Assembly (NCBI GenBank): GCA_964034945.1
Contig: OZ035961.1
Location: forward strand, 42,436,184-42,500,183
Reading direction: 5' to 3'
DNA length: 64,000 bases
Origin: Chrysopilus asiliformis
Taxonomy: Eukaryota; Arthropoda; Insecta; Diptera; Rhagionidae
In this document: one piece after another, positions 1 through 9,250 of the stretch
Numbering within the stretch: position 1 is the first letter of the stretch
Layout: every line of letters begins with the position of its first letter
The notes under the pieces: model-generated
Databases searched by the model: none
What the model was told of the DNA's origin: nothing
What the model saw: the letters and a program-made list of their open reading frames with translations, nothing else
Program-made: the position numbers and the translations under genes

Positions 1-338
1 TACCGCAGATTTCCCTCCCCATAAATGTGTGACGGATTTTATAGACAACACCTTAGGCTTTTTAAGTCTATAACATTATTCGAAAACAAAATTGATTGCT
101 AAAACTTATGCACTCCTTATAGATATGTTAAAAAGACGCACGCCTTCAATGTATTTTTTTCATAAATCATCACAAAAGAGTAAAACTTTAGTGTAAATGA
201 GATAAAAGCAAAATTGTAGTCAATTTAAAGTTGCAACTATGATTAAAAAAAAGTGCAGTCGGTGCTTAGGCCGCCAGCCGAAAATCGTAAAAAATCCAAT
301 CCAATGCACTCCATTTCAATGCAAGCTCTCGTCCTTAC

Positions 339-1643
339 CTAACTAGCTCATCACGATCTCTATGAACTAAAGATAAATTCTTGACTTCATTGCGTCGCGC
401 TTGCTGCAACTGCTGCATCACTTCGCTAGTGACTCGATCCAGAGACACCTTCAATTGCTTCATTTGACTAGCCTGAGAGTTCTTAACGACTTTCTCGGCT
501 GTGGCATAGATAATCTCATGATATTTCTCTTGAAGCTCTTGATATGCAGTTGCGTAGTCCTTACAAACAGTAAGCAAACGCTCTGACTGACTTCTAGTGA
601 TGGCCTGTCGATCGCTGCTATCCTCGCTGCTCTCGCCTAGTTCCGCCGGACATGGCGGTACATCCGTGCTAACGTATCTGAAACAAGCAAACCTTGTTCA
701 AAATGAAAAAATCTCCCTCGACCATTAAGGACAAATGTCTTACAAGTTTTTACTGCTTAATCGCTTCACCAATTTGTTTGTCATTGAGAACTTTGGCTTC
801 TTCATACCATCAGCGCTGACGCCCCTCTGTTGACCAACAACCTTCACCTTGTCCTTGTCGTGCTTCTTTCGCAGCGAGTCCAACTTCTTCTCCAGTTCGA
901 TTCGCTTCTCCCGAACCTGTTTGTTGTCGAGAATCTTCTCCAAAGGCTCGGCCACCACTTCTTCGAACTCGATTACTGGTTCTGGCTGCTTCACCATCAT
1001 CGTAACACTCTGATCCAGCGAATGCTGATGTTGAATTCCTGGAGCAATTGTGCCAATGTAATCCACTTCTGTGTTGGAAATCGCCTCCACACTCACCGAC
1101 GAAGCGGCAGCTATACTGGATCGGTGTTTAGGGCTACCGCTGATTGGTTCGGTGGGATTTTGCTTCTGACCTAAAGACACAAACACAACTGGGTTTGGTT
1201 TGGGGTTAGATAAATCACAACATCGATCTAAACAAACAAAGTACTAAGCGTGCACATGCAACATTTATGGTAGTACAAGTGATATGATATTCATTAGTAA
1301 CATAGATTCCAGTCTTACATGAGTTCACGATGTCTTCTTCGGCTGGTTCCATATCCTCTGTCAAGACGGCTAATTGCTTGTCGCGCTTCTCTAATTCGCT
1401 CTGATATTTTATTGGATTGGCGAGTGCTTCGGCGAAATTCGAAAGATCATCGGGAACGTAGTCCTTGACGACAATATGCAAGAAAAGTGACGAAAGTAGA
1501 ATCGGTTGACCCACTTCCGTTCTAAGCGTAACATGTCGGTAGCCGGGACACAGGCCTATAACGGGGAAAACTCTGTGTCCAATGAATTTACCGCCCTCTT
1601 CATATGCTGCTATTCGTATACTAGCGAGTTCTGGGAGAACAAC
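339..1643 (-). CDS. Plc21C: Phospholipase C-beta, Plc21C type, 3' part
   Basis: PLC-beta cleaves PIP2 to IP3 and DAG downstream of Gq at the plasma membrane. Three minus-strand exons join in phase: 1643-1319 (end of the C2 domain, with VVLPELASIRIAAYEEGGK and the segment KDYVPDDLSNFAEALANPIK), 1188-744 (linker with QHQHSLDQS and a basic coiled coil ELEKKLDSLRKKHDKDK) and 677-339 (start of the long C-terminal helical domain, KYHEIIYATAEKV, ending DELVR at a GT donor). All junctions have AG/GT sites and keep frame. The linker and C-terminal region match fly Plc21C rather than norpA. The gene continues off the left edge. The X/Y catalytic barrel and the first half of C2 were not found upstream in this window, so either a very long intron intervenes or this is a partial copy. 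Confidence 0.9.
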
Positions 1644-2191
1644 CTGGGAAATTATGCAACAAAACACAGTTATTTTATTATATTTTCTGAATTGGTTCTT
1701 TATACAATTCTTGTGCAAGTCAAATCTTTAAATTTAAGAAAAACATTCAATATTCTAGTAACAAAAAATGTTTTTATAAATTGCGTGTTCTTGTGAAAGT
1801 ATAAAGTGTACTGCGTTGCACAGTATGAAACCGCTATTACAGATTCAAGAGTAAATGCAACGTCACACTTTATAGTTTCACAACATTAAAAAAAATTTTT
1901 GTGAAACTTTAAACTTGTTTTTTACTGTTTAGTGCATTTTGAGAGGTTATAAAACTTGTGTTTTTTTTATAAATTTCTTCTTTTTTTCAGATTCAGGACA
2001 CGGATCTAAGGACGACGATGGTTTGCCTGAAGTGCTTACAAATAATCAAGCGGGTAGTACTCTTCAGAAGAGCGGCGCGGCGGGCGCAATTCCGCTTTGA
2101 AATGCGTAAGTCATATAAAAATTATTCACTTTTCTTAAATGTAAATTTTTATATATTTTAGCCGAAGTGATTGACTTAACAATTGATTAAA

Positions 2192-2214
2192 GATATGGAA
2201 CCAGCCGAAGAAGA
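2192..2214 (+). repeat. 23-bp inverted copy of a Plc21C exon segment
   Basis: These 23 bases (translating as DMEPAEE in the coding sense) are identical, in opposite orientation, to positions 1333-1355 inside the C2-end exon of the Plc21C gene. Homology stops soon after on both sides. The surrounding 1650-2510 is otherwise AT-rich, with long A and T runs. A short AG-bounded open stretch at 1991-2106 ends in a good GTAAGT donor, but I cannot assign it. Confidence 0.7.
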
Positions 2215-2516
2215 TATAATTTTTTTTTTAAGTAATGAAAAAAACTTTATTTTTTAACACAAAGGAATTGTTTGTATTTTTTATAATGAAATGTAATTGA
2301 TTTTGAACGTAATTTTTTTTTTTTTTTAACAATTTTTTTTTTGTGAGTTGTCAGTCTTTTATGGAGGTTTTTATTGTATCACCTATGTTTAATTATTTTA
2401 TCGCATGAATTATCATATCAATAAAAAAAACAAAAACGAAAAAAAAATATTTTTTATTTATATCTCTTAGTATTTTTCTATATTCTAGAAATATTTTTTT
2501 TATATTTTAGAGAAAA

Positions 2517-2631
2517 TCACCATTCCTGAGGAAGAGTTAAAATTCTATCCAGTGGCGTTTCCAAAAACAAGTTGATTTCTTGCACGTAGTTGGGCAAAAG
2601 CGACTGTGGTGCCGCCATAGAAATGTCACTT
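2517..2631 (-). CDS. Candidate orphan coding exon
   Basis: Reading on the minus strand from a clean polypyrimidine-AG acceptor (2632-2634) gives an open stretch including MAAPQSLLPNYVQEINLFL and TPLDRILTLPQEW, ending at TGA 2517-2519 or at an overlapping G|GTGATT donor. Composition looks like real protein, but I do not recognise the family and see no joining exon nearby. It could be a terminal exon, a fragment of a decayed gene like its neighbours, or chance. Confidence 0.3.
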
Positions 2632-2976
2632 CTGAAAAAGAAAATATTTGCTGTTAAAGGAGAACAATCAGGATGTCTTAACCCACCCATAGATAATATA
2701 TACTAATAGATAGCTAACTTTCGCCTATCGACTGCAACGCTCGGTTTTCCAGGAAATGGAATCGTAACTACTTTGGTTTGTGTATTGGGTAGTTCTAACC
2801 TGTGCTAAACTTGGTTTGTGCCCTTGATACATTTTTCTCGCTAGAAAATCCAATAAAAATTTGAAAAAACAAAACCAATATCTTTTAAATTTTTTTTTAT
2901 TTTAAATTTCAATATATGTTTAAATAGATATCACATTTTGTTTTGTTATTTTTAAATAAATATCACATTACTGCAG

Positions 2977-3213
2977 TGGCAGTGAAGACGAGGGACAAGC
3001 CAAATGTGTCGAGCCAAGCGCTAGAGCTCCAGAGCCGTCCCAAAAGCAGTTTACAATCAAACGCAGCTACGATATAGGGAAGGCGATAGTGCCAGCAAAG
3101 CCCACCATAAAGCTTAAGTGGGGCTTGATTTTGAGGCAACTTCGCCTCCGTCTTCATGGAATGCTCGAGTGTCTCGAACGACTGGAAGAGGAATTAGAAT
3201 TTATTGTAGCAAA
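2977..3213 (+). CDS. Candidate orphan coding exon
   Basis: After the acceptor-like ctgcag at 2971-2976 the plus strand stays open to 3213. It contains an acidic start (SGSEDEGQAK), KQFTIKRSYDIGKAIVPAK and a leucine/glutamate-rich end (MLECLERLEEELEFIVAK). It ends at TAA or at an overlapping GTAAGA donor. The charged, coiled-coil-like composition suggests coding sequence; no family is recognised and no partner exon is evident. The following 3230-4419 holds no gene that I can support. Confidence 0.25.
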
Positions 3214-4419
3214 GTAAGACTATCCCGAGATCATTACCTCGACTTCCTCAGATCCCAAATAATCACGTCTCTGACTGCAAAAGTATGCAGGTGTGGTCCT
3301 CACTGACTAAAGCCAATGATGAAAGAACTAATAGATAAATCTCGAACCCAGTTTCTCGTGCACTCGCGGTAGGCAAAAGAGCAACACTATAGAAAACGAA
3401 GAGTTTCGGAAATCACATGAAATAGTAATCCCTTTTACTCCTTTACATCTAAATGAATTTCACGAATGAGACAAAAACACTGTCGTTTTCGAAGATTCGT
3501 GCAGGGTCGATCAAAATCAATTTCACTTGATACCAAAAACCAAAAATACCCACCAGAATCCATTGATAACCCTGCACAAGAGTTCTGTCAAATGACACAC
3601 ATACCATGAAATCACGCCAGCGTTATGTTTACATTTTCGTATAACATTGGAACGGGGCTGCATTGAGATTTTTTTAACGCTGGTTTTATTATAATATAAT
3701 GCACTGAAATGCCCTGAAAAGAGTTTTTGATAAGTTTAGTTAGGGAATGTTCCACAGATTTCACTAAAACCCCGGAAAGAACATTTTTTTGGCTCCCATC
3801 GTCGTTGGAAAGGTAGCATTTTGTTTTTGCCTGTTAAATACTCGCGTCAAACGAATGTCAGGACTACAAAAAACACTTTTATAGCACTGCTCTAAACACT
3901 TTTCATAGCACATAAAATTCCTTCGAGAATCAAATTTTTTATCATTAAAAAACACGATATTTCAACAAACTTTACTTTTTGGCATTTTTCTCTTTTTAGA
4001 ATTGCCAGCACTTCTAAAATGTGCGATTGACCCTCTTTTTGATTTTAACTAGAGAACCTTTATAATCGTCAACTCTTTAAAAATAAATTTGAATTATTTT
4101 AAATTTTTTTCATGTTTTTAAATAATATCGCGCATATTGTGTGGTTTAATAATCTTTTATAATGTTGTGTGAGTTGTATAAAAATTAAAATGGTCGAAAA
4201 ATCAAAATTATTTATGCAATGCGATGGGAAATACCATATCATGTAGGTACTCTACTATATTGAAATTTAATAATGCTTAACCTCTGAATATTGAGATATG
4301 GCAACTCCCCCACATTGTATACACTAAACATTTCGTGTACCGACGAAGGCAATGAGACAGGCCTATATGTCACTGGGTGGACTCTTCATTGCTTCGAAAT
4401 TTTATCAACCGTAATTTAT

Positions 4420-4733
4420 CTATAGTTCTCTCATCATTGCTAAAGCTAAATATTCGCCCTCGGGCTCCCAAGAAACATCGTTAATGTAGTTTGTGTGACC
4501 TAGAAATACACCATGAAATTTTCTCAAAAATTGCAAATAAATGGAGATACCTTTCAGCAGTAAGTCACTGTGGAAAATTCTTAAGCAGTGATGCGCCCCA
4601 ACCGCACAGAATGTCACAACTTTGGGCAAAACCGACAGCGAAGTCTCAGGGGCGAAACTGATGGCTCACAACGGGTTTCAAGGTACAACTGCTTCAATTC
4701 TACCCACTCAAACGAATCGTTCTCTGATTCTTC
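4420..4733 (-). pseudogene. Nup37-like pseudogene fragment
   Basis: Minus-strand pieces match the nucleoporin Nup37, a WD40 subunit of the Y-complex. The first stretch reads EWVELKQLYLETRC, then, after what looks like a 1-bp deletion near 4665, SFAPETSLSVLPKVVTFCAV followed by GAHHCLRIFHSDLLLK. An in-phase intron (GT at 4550, AG ending at 4500) leads to GHTNYINDVSWEPEGEYLA. There the frame breaks again; the expected SNDERTIDKLR continues in another frame. Two frameshifts and lack of the remaining propeller argue for a decayed partial copy. Confidence 0.6.
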
Positions 4734-4970
4734 CTAAAATACCGGTGTTTTTAAGGACACTTGAAAAATTACCGGAATTAAAATGTGCCCCAAAATGAAG
4801 GAAAAAAAAACTAACCTCAAATCATGGTCAAGTCGGAAAAAACATGCCACACGCGCGCCCTCATGCTTGAAAAGCGAAAAACACATGCGACATGTGCGCC
4901 GTTTTTTTTGGAATCGGAACTATAATGAAAAATCGACTTTTTGTTCTAAGTTGACACACCGTGAACCCAC

Positions 4971-6263
4971 CTAAAGCTGTTATTAAAGGCGCCCACGTTT
5001 GTAATATCTGTGCAATTTTCAGATTCCAATTTCGTGCTGCAAAACACATTATCGGAAATATCAAAACTACTCAACTCAATCGAGCCATTGATATTAAATG
5101 TATTCATGGTAAATTGATTCTGTGATGGCTGTGAATCCTGGAACATGTACTGCAGAAGTTTCCGCGTGTAAACAATCTTATCTTTGATTTGGTACATCGA
5201 TGAAACCTCTCCTTGAATTCGGCGTACACGGAAGTCAATTTCATCGTAAATCTGCTTAACAGATCCCAAAACCCTTTGATTTTCCTTCTGGATAATATCA
5301 CCATCGGCTATTTGTCGTTTGAAATTGTACAATTCAATTTTAAGGAACATGATCTGACCTTTATTAAAGTGTCGGGCAGTATATAGAACAACGAAATCCG
5401 AAAGTACTTCGTCGAGATCATCGGAATCTTCCGAACAAAAGAGATTTAATTTACATTTCAGGGCCTCCACAAATTGCTTGTAGTGTAAAGGTGGGTTTAG
5501 AAACACGAGCATTTTCATTTTTACTGGCAAAGTGAGTGAAATGCCAGATTTCTTATGACTTTTTCACCAAGTGGGAAAGGGATGGGAAACCACTCAGTAA
5601 AAATTTTACTGGAAATTTTGCTTGCATGTAGTGGTTTTACTATCCATAATTTTCGTCGACGATAGGAAAGTTATGGCAGTAAACAACAACAAACACATTG
5701 GACTTCCCCGCCCTGCCAGCAAAATGTTACCCCTGAATTATGGGGAATTATGGCAGCCAGCAAAAGTAAGGTTAAGTTCGATGTTTATTTGAAAGCTACG
5801 CATTTTAAATGGAAACGGGAGGTAATAATAAATTTGTTATTAATTATAACATCACACAAAATGATTTTGTTAGGTGAAATTGAAGTGCTAATAAACGTAT
5901 TGCTGCGAGAAGGTGATGTGCAGTGACAGTTCGCCATAAAGTGGAAGGGAAAGTACGTGTGAGACACTGATGTGATCGACTTTTTGCACACGTAAATTTG
6001 AATTTCGCTATCCCGCTCACTTTGCCAGTAAAAATGAAAATGCTCGTGTTTCTAAACCCACCTTAAAACGAATTTCTGAACTTGGGTATCATATTCAGTT
6101 ATTGCGAGACGAGCATCCGAATAAATGGAGATCACAAAACTTACACGTCGGATTTAACTGAAGAATCAGTGGATTCAGAATGTGAACGTTTTCTTTCCGG
6201 TGTTTTCTGTTTAATCTCGTCCGGTACCATTCCTTCATCTCCATCATCTGTATCCCAATCGTT
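4971..6263 (-). pseudogene. Coiled-coil protein gene interrupted by a MITE
   Basis: The main open segment, 5487 down to 4971, encodes about 170 residues with helical, charged stretches (YKQFVEALKCKLNLF, QIADGDIIQKENQRVLGSVK) and ends at a GTGGGT donor. The MITE at 5488-6063 sits inside the codon series. Removing it with one TAA joins the exon to 6064-6130, giving the continuous TEYDTQVQKFVLHYKQFVEA. Further upstream, 6263-6161 is an acidic open stretch (MVPDEIKQKTPERKRSHSES) ending at a GTGTAAG donor, probably the preceding exon. The protein family is not recognised. Unless the MITE is spliced out as an intron, this allele is broken. The P-like cluster begins directly upstream. Confidence 0.5.
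5488..6063. mobile_element. MITE, PIF/Harbinger-like, TAA target duplication
   Basis: Inverted ends of about 48 bp begin AGGTGGGTTTAGAAACACG at 5488 and end with the complement at 6063. TAA flanks both sides (5485-5487 and 6064-6066). The interior has no transposase. A 3-bp TWA duplication is the signature of PIF/Harbinger. The insertion lies in a coding exon of the coiled-coil gene. Confidence 0.8.
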
Positions 6264-6287
6264 CTCGTCCTTTTATCAAGGAAATTT

Positions 6288-8003
6288 TTGAAACCTGAGG
6301 TCGTACCAACGTTATTCCTAACTGGGAATAATATTCCGCTTGATTCACCTGAACCACAAGGTGATCAAGGTGAAAGTGGATTCGTTACTGAAAATCCGCT
6401 AAGTCCAATATCTGTAAACGATAATATAGATGAGGAAATGCGTGTTATACATGGGGGTAGCACAACACCTGAATCTTCTCAGGGAAACAATAATCACCCC
6501 TACATCTTCTCAGAAGGAATTACAAATATTACCGAACAGGTAATTAAAGCAATTTCTGGTCCGGGAAATAACGCGCAAATATTGTGCATGGATGAATTAC
6601 CTATGACATCTGCAAGCCAATATTTTAAAAAGTATGACAAAGTCTTGGGGAATTATACCAACAATGGTAACTGGGAGGCTATAAGAGCAGTAGTCGTTAT
6701 GACTTTTTGTAACTGTGAAAACGGCGAATGCGTACCAATAGCTTATTTCCCATCATACAAGGGAATAGCTTTAAAGCCCTATGTGAACAAAATTATTGAA
6801 TTGTCTCACGAAAACTCGATCTCGATAAAGTATTTAATAGCCGATCAAGGCGGCTATTTCCGAACACTTTATAAAGATTTGGGTATTACGGCAACAACAC
6901 CATTTTTCTGCCGTGATGGTGAAAGAATATTCGCATTTTATAGTGTTGCGCATATTTTAAATAATATTGCGGCCGATATAACACGATTGAAGATTTGCTG
7001 GAATGGTATTGATATTCCGCATCAACATCAAATCTTGCTGAGTACTGTTGCGAATAAATACCAAGTGGAAATTCCGATAGTGAAAACTTCAGGATATATG
7101 AGCGGCCGTTGTAATGCGTTATTTAACAAAGACGTATTAACGGTACTAAAATTACGTGTGTCGAAATTCCCCGCAGAGCAACGCGAGGGGTTGAATGTAC
7201 TTTTGTCCATGTATGAGGACATTTCAGAAGTGATTAGAATTATATATTCTATTTCACTGAAATGTTCTAAAGCGGTTGCCAAAGATGATGATGATTACAT
7301 CATGTTATGTTCGATCCGCGATAAACTGAAGGATTCACCAATATTTACGAAATTAATGAACTTCATAAATGCCATCATGGTATACATTGATATGTTTGGA
7401 AGTATGAAAACAGACTTCTGCAACAATGATGGTATTGAAGATTTATTTTTAAAGTTTAAAGGTGATAGTCCCTCAATTACCTCGGTAGATTTTGCCAAGC
7501 AATATTCTGAAGAATTGGTGATTCTATTCCAAAAATCAAATCTTTTGATACATGAGGAAATAGAAAATATTGATTTAGATTTTAATATTCTAGATCATTA
7601 TGAGGTACCAATGAATATTGAGGAAAATATTGCTGAATGGCTATCACTCAACTGTTATTGCGATAACATTATAGATGAATTGAAGACACAAAATGAAAAT
7701 TGTGTGTCTTGCAATCATCAAAATAGTCTTATGTTAGATATTGATCACACTACAAAAACAGTGAATAATACAATGTATGAAATAACGCTTGTTGTTTACG
7801 AAATCATTGTAGATACACTATCAATGTTTTTAAATAGTGAATCAATTTTACATAACTATACGCAAAATGTAAATACATTTATTAAAAACACTCCGAAATG
7901 GAGACATGCGATACATACAAATAATTGTATGACACATTTCAACATGGTTTTAAACAATATAATAAAAACCATTTTACTCGACAAAATGTCTGATTACGGT
8001 TAA
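6288..8003 (+). CDS. P-element-like transposase, N-terminally truncated
   Basis: A 571-codon intron-less frame; the upstream in-frame stop is at 6183 and the first ATG is only at about 6438, so the true start is unclear. The central part resembles the RNase-H-like core of P-element/THAP9 transposases: MDELPMTSASQYFKKYDKVL carries the first acidic residue, AVVVMTFCNCENGECVPIAY follows, and IADQGGYFRTLYKDLGI carries the second in the typical D-x-G-G context, then a FYSVAHILNNI block where P transposases have PHLIK-like sequence. No THAP zinc finger is visible upstream. The C-terminal half is divergent, so the last catalytic acid cannot be placed. It is followed 22 bp later by a C2H2 protein on the same strand. 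It could be a truncated autonomous element or a co-opted copy. Confidence 0.65.
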   Translation: MKPEVVPTLFLTGNNIPLDSPEPQGDQGESGFVTENPLSPISVNDNIDEEMRVIHGGSTTPESSQGNNNHPYIFSEGITNITEQVIKAISGPGNNAQILCMDELPMTSASQYFKKYDKVLGNYTNNGNWEAIRAVVVMTFCNCENGECVPIAYFPSYKGIALKPYVNKIIELSHENSISIKYLIADQGGYFRTLYKDLGITATTPFFCRDGERIFAFYSVAHILNNIAADITRLKICWNGIDIPHQHQILLSTVANKYQVEIPIVKTSGYMSGRCNALFNKDVLTVLKLRVSKFPAEQREGLNVLLSMYEDISEVIRIIYSISLKCSKAVAKDDDDYIMLCSIRDKLKDSPIFTKLMNFINAIMVYIDMFGSMKTDFCNNDGIEDLFLKFKGDSPSITSVDFAKQYSEELVILFQKSNLLIHEEIENIDLDFNILDHYEVPMNIEENIAEWLSLNCYCDNIIDELKTQNENCVSCNHQNSLMLDIDHTTKTVNNTMYEITLVVYEIIVDTLSMFLNSESILHNYTQNVNTFIKNTPKWRHAIHTNNCMTHFNMVLNNIIKTILLDKMSDYG

Positions 8004-8025
8004 TCTTTCGTTGCAGCTTTTTAAT

Positions 8026-8637
8026 ATGGAGATTCCAGAAGAACAAGGTCTCCAAGAGTGCTTCGATGAAATGCTTGATTTTGATGATTTGTCACAAAAT
8101 GACGAATCTGAAGTCATCACTACAAATAATGTAGAAGAAAATCTACCTAGCACTTCACGTGGTGTCACCAATAACAACACATCGCAAAGAAAGAAGTTCA
8201 AATGTAATCAATGCGATAAATATTTTACTTGGAAGTATAATTTACGTCGTCACATTAAAGATATACACGAGTGTCAAGGAAATGAATTTATATGTGAAAT
8301 TTGCCATAAAAAGTTTAGGGCAAAAAGAATTTTGCAGGATCATATGGTATTGCATAAAGAAAAATATAAGTGTAAAATATGCGGAAAGGGAAAACAAAGT
8401 AAAAAAAAACTTCTTATACACATGAAAGCTGCACATAGTACAGAAAAGAAGTGGAGTTGCAAGTATTGCGACAAGAATTTTGCATTCCGCACCGTTTTGA
8501 ATCGCTATTGTAAAACATTTCACCCCACACCAGACAAATGCAATATCTGCAATAAATATGTAAAAGTGTTATATACGCACATAAACGCCGAACACTATAC
8601 AAAGAATCTGTCATTCATGCGACAAACATTTTCCTAA
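8026..8637 (+). CDS. C2H2 zinc-finger protein of the P-like cluster
   Basis: 203 codons from ATG 8026. An acidic N-terminus (ECFDEMLDFDDLSQNDESEV) is followed by several C2H2 fingers: FKCNQCDKYFTWKYNLRRH, FICEICHKKFRAKRILQDH, YKCKICGKGKQSKKKLLIH and WSCKYCDKNFAFRTVLNRY (the first histidine of the last is Y, so it may be defective), ending with a CNICNKYVKVLYTHI half. The start lies 22 bp after the transposase stop and the stop lies 7 bp before the next start; no intron is evident. A role in DNA binding for the neighbouring transposase is inference from position only. Confidence 0.7.
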   Translation: MEIPEEQGLQECFDEMLDFDDLSQNDESEVITTNNVEENLPSTSRGVTNNNTSQRKKFKCNQCDKYFTWKYNLRRHIKDIHECQGNEFICEICHKKFRAKRILQDHMVLHKEKYKCKICGKGKQSKKKLLIHMKAAHSTEKKWSCKYCDKNFAFRTVLNRYCKTFHPTPDKCNICNKYVKVLYTHINAEHYTKNLSFMRQTFS

Positions 8638-8644
8638 CACGAAA

Positions 8645-9013
8645 ATGTTTTTAAACCATGAGTGTACTGCAATTGCCCCAAAAAAACTAAGGCCGCCAAA
8701 GTATATAACACTCACAAGACTAAATTGTACAAAATGCAAATTAGTGTTTGTCGAGTACGGGGCATATAAACGCCACATGGCAAGAAAGCATGAAGGAGAT
8801 GCATTATGCGAACGACATTGTGTGTGCCGAACCAATGAAGAAAAGCAACTCGGTTCAACAGTTGAATGTCAAGGGCCATTTTGTAAAATTGGACTCTATC
8901 ATTCTAGATGTTTGTCGTGCTTTAGAGAAACCGAGAATTTAACTTATAACGTTTGCTTCATATGCAATCCTCTTTCTTCACAAACTATAAAATTTAATAA
9001 TCCTAAATGGTAG
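8645..9013 (+). CDS. C2H2 plus PHD-like zinc-finger protein
   Basis: 122 residues. One C2H2 finger (LNCTKCKLVFVEYGAYKRH) is followed by a cysteine-histidine cluster spaced like a PHD finger: HCVC, then ECQGPFCKIGLYHSRCL, then NVCFIC. It starts 7 bp after the preceding stop in another frame. The junction contains a short inverted repeat (acattttc / gaaaatgt), so ORFs 2 and 3 could be one protein split by a frameshift. The stop at 9011-9013 overlaps the first base pairs of a palindromic unit. Confidence 0.6.
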   Translation: MFLNHECTAIAPKKLRPPKYITLTRLNCTKCKLVFVEYGAYKRHMARKHEGDALCERHCVCRTNEEKQLGSTVECQGPFCKIGLYHSRCLSCFRETENLTYNVCFICNPLSSQTIKFNNPKW

Positions 9014-9250
9014 ACACGGTATAAACCGTGTAAAACATGGTCCAGTAATCCTTAATGGGAGCCAATCCATGTATAAAAAAAAGTGGCAGCACGGTAAGTG
9101 CACGAGAAATGTTAGTTTTTTATTAAATAGAGAACTATAGAAGACGATAGGTTTTCCGAAAGACACGGTATAAACCGTGTAAAACATGGTTCAATAGGTC
9201 TCCAGGAGAATCATCATGGAGAATCATGTATAAAAAAAAGAGATAACGCG
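9012..9250 (+). repeat. Duplicated palindrome plus TATA unit
   Basis: Two units about 149 bp apart (starting 9012 and 9161) each hold the palindrome CACGGTATAAACCGTG followed by taaaacatggt, and about 45-60 bp further a TGTATAAAAAAAAG box. The first palindrome begins at the stop codon of the zinc-finger gene. The units could be subterminal binding sites, duplicated promoters, or transcript-end hairpins; the sequence alone does not decide. Confidence 0.6.

Noticed and set aside
1991..2106. Open stretch with good acceptor and GTAAGT donor on plus strand
   Set aside because: One frame has a stop before the donor, the other frame is basic and unlike any family I know; no partner exon, so not listed as a gene.
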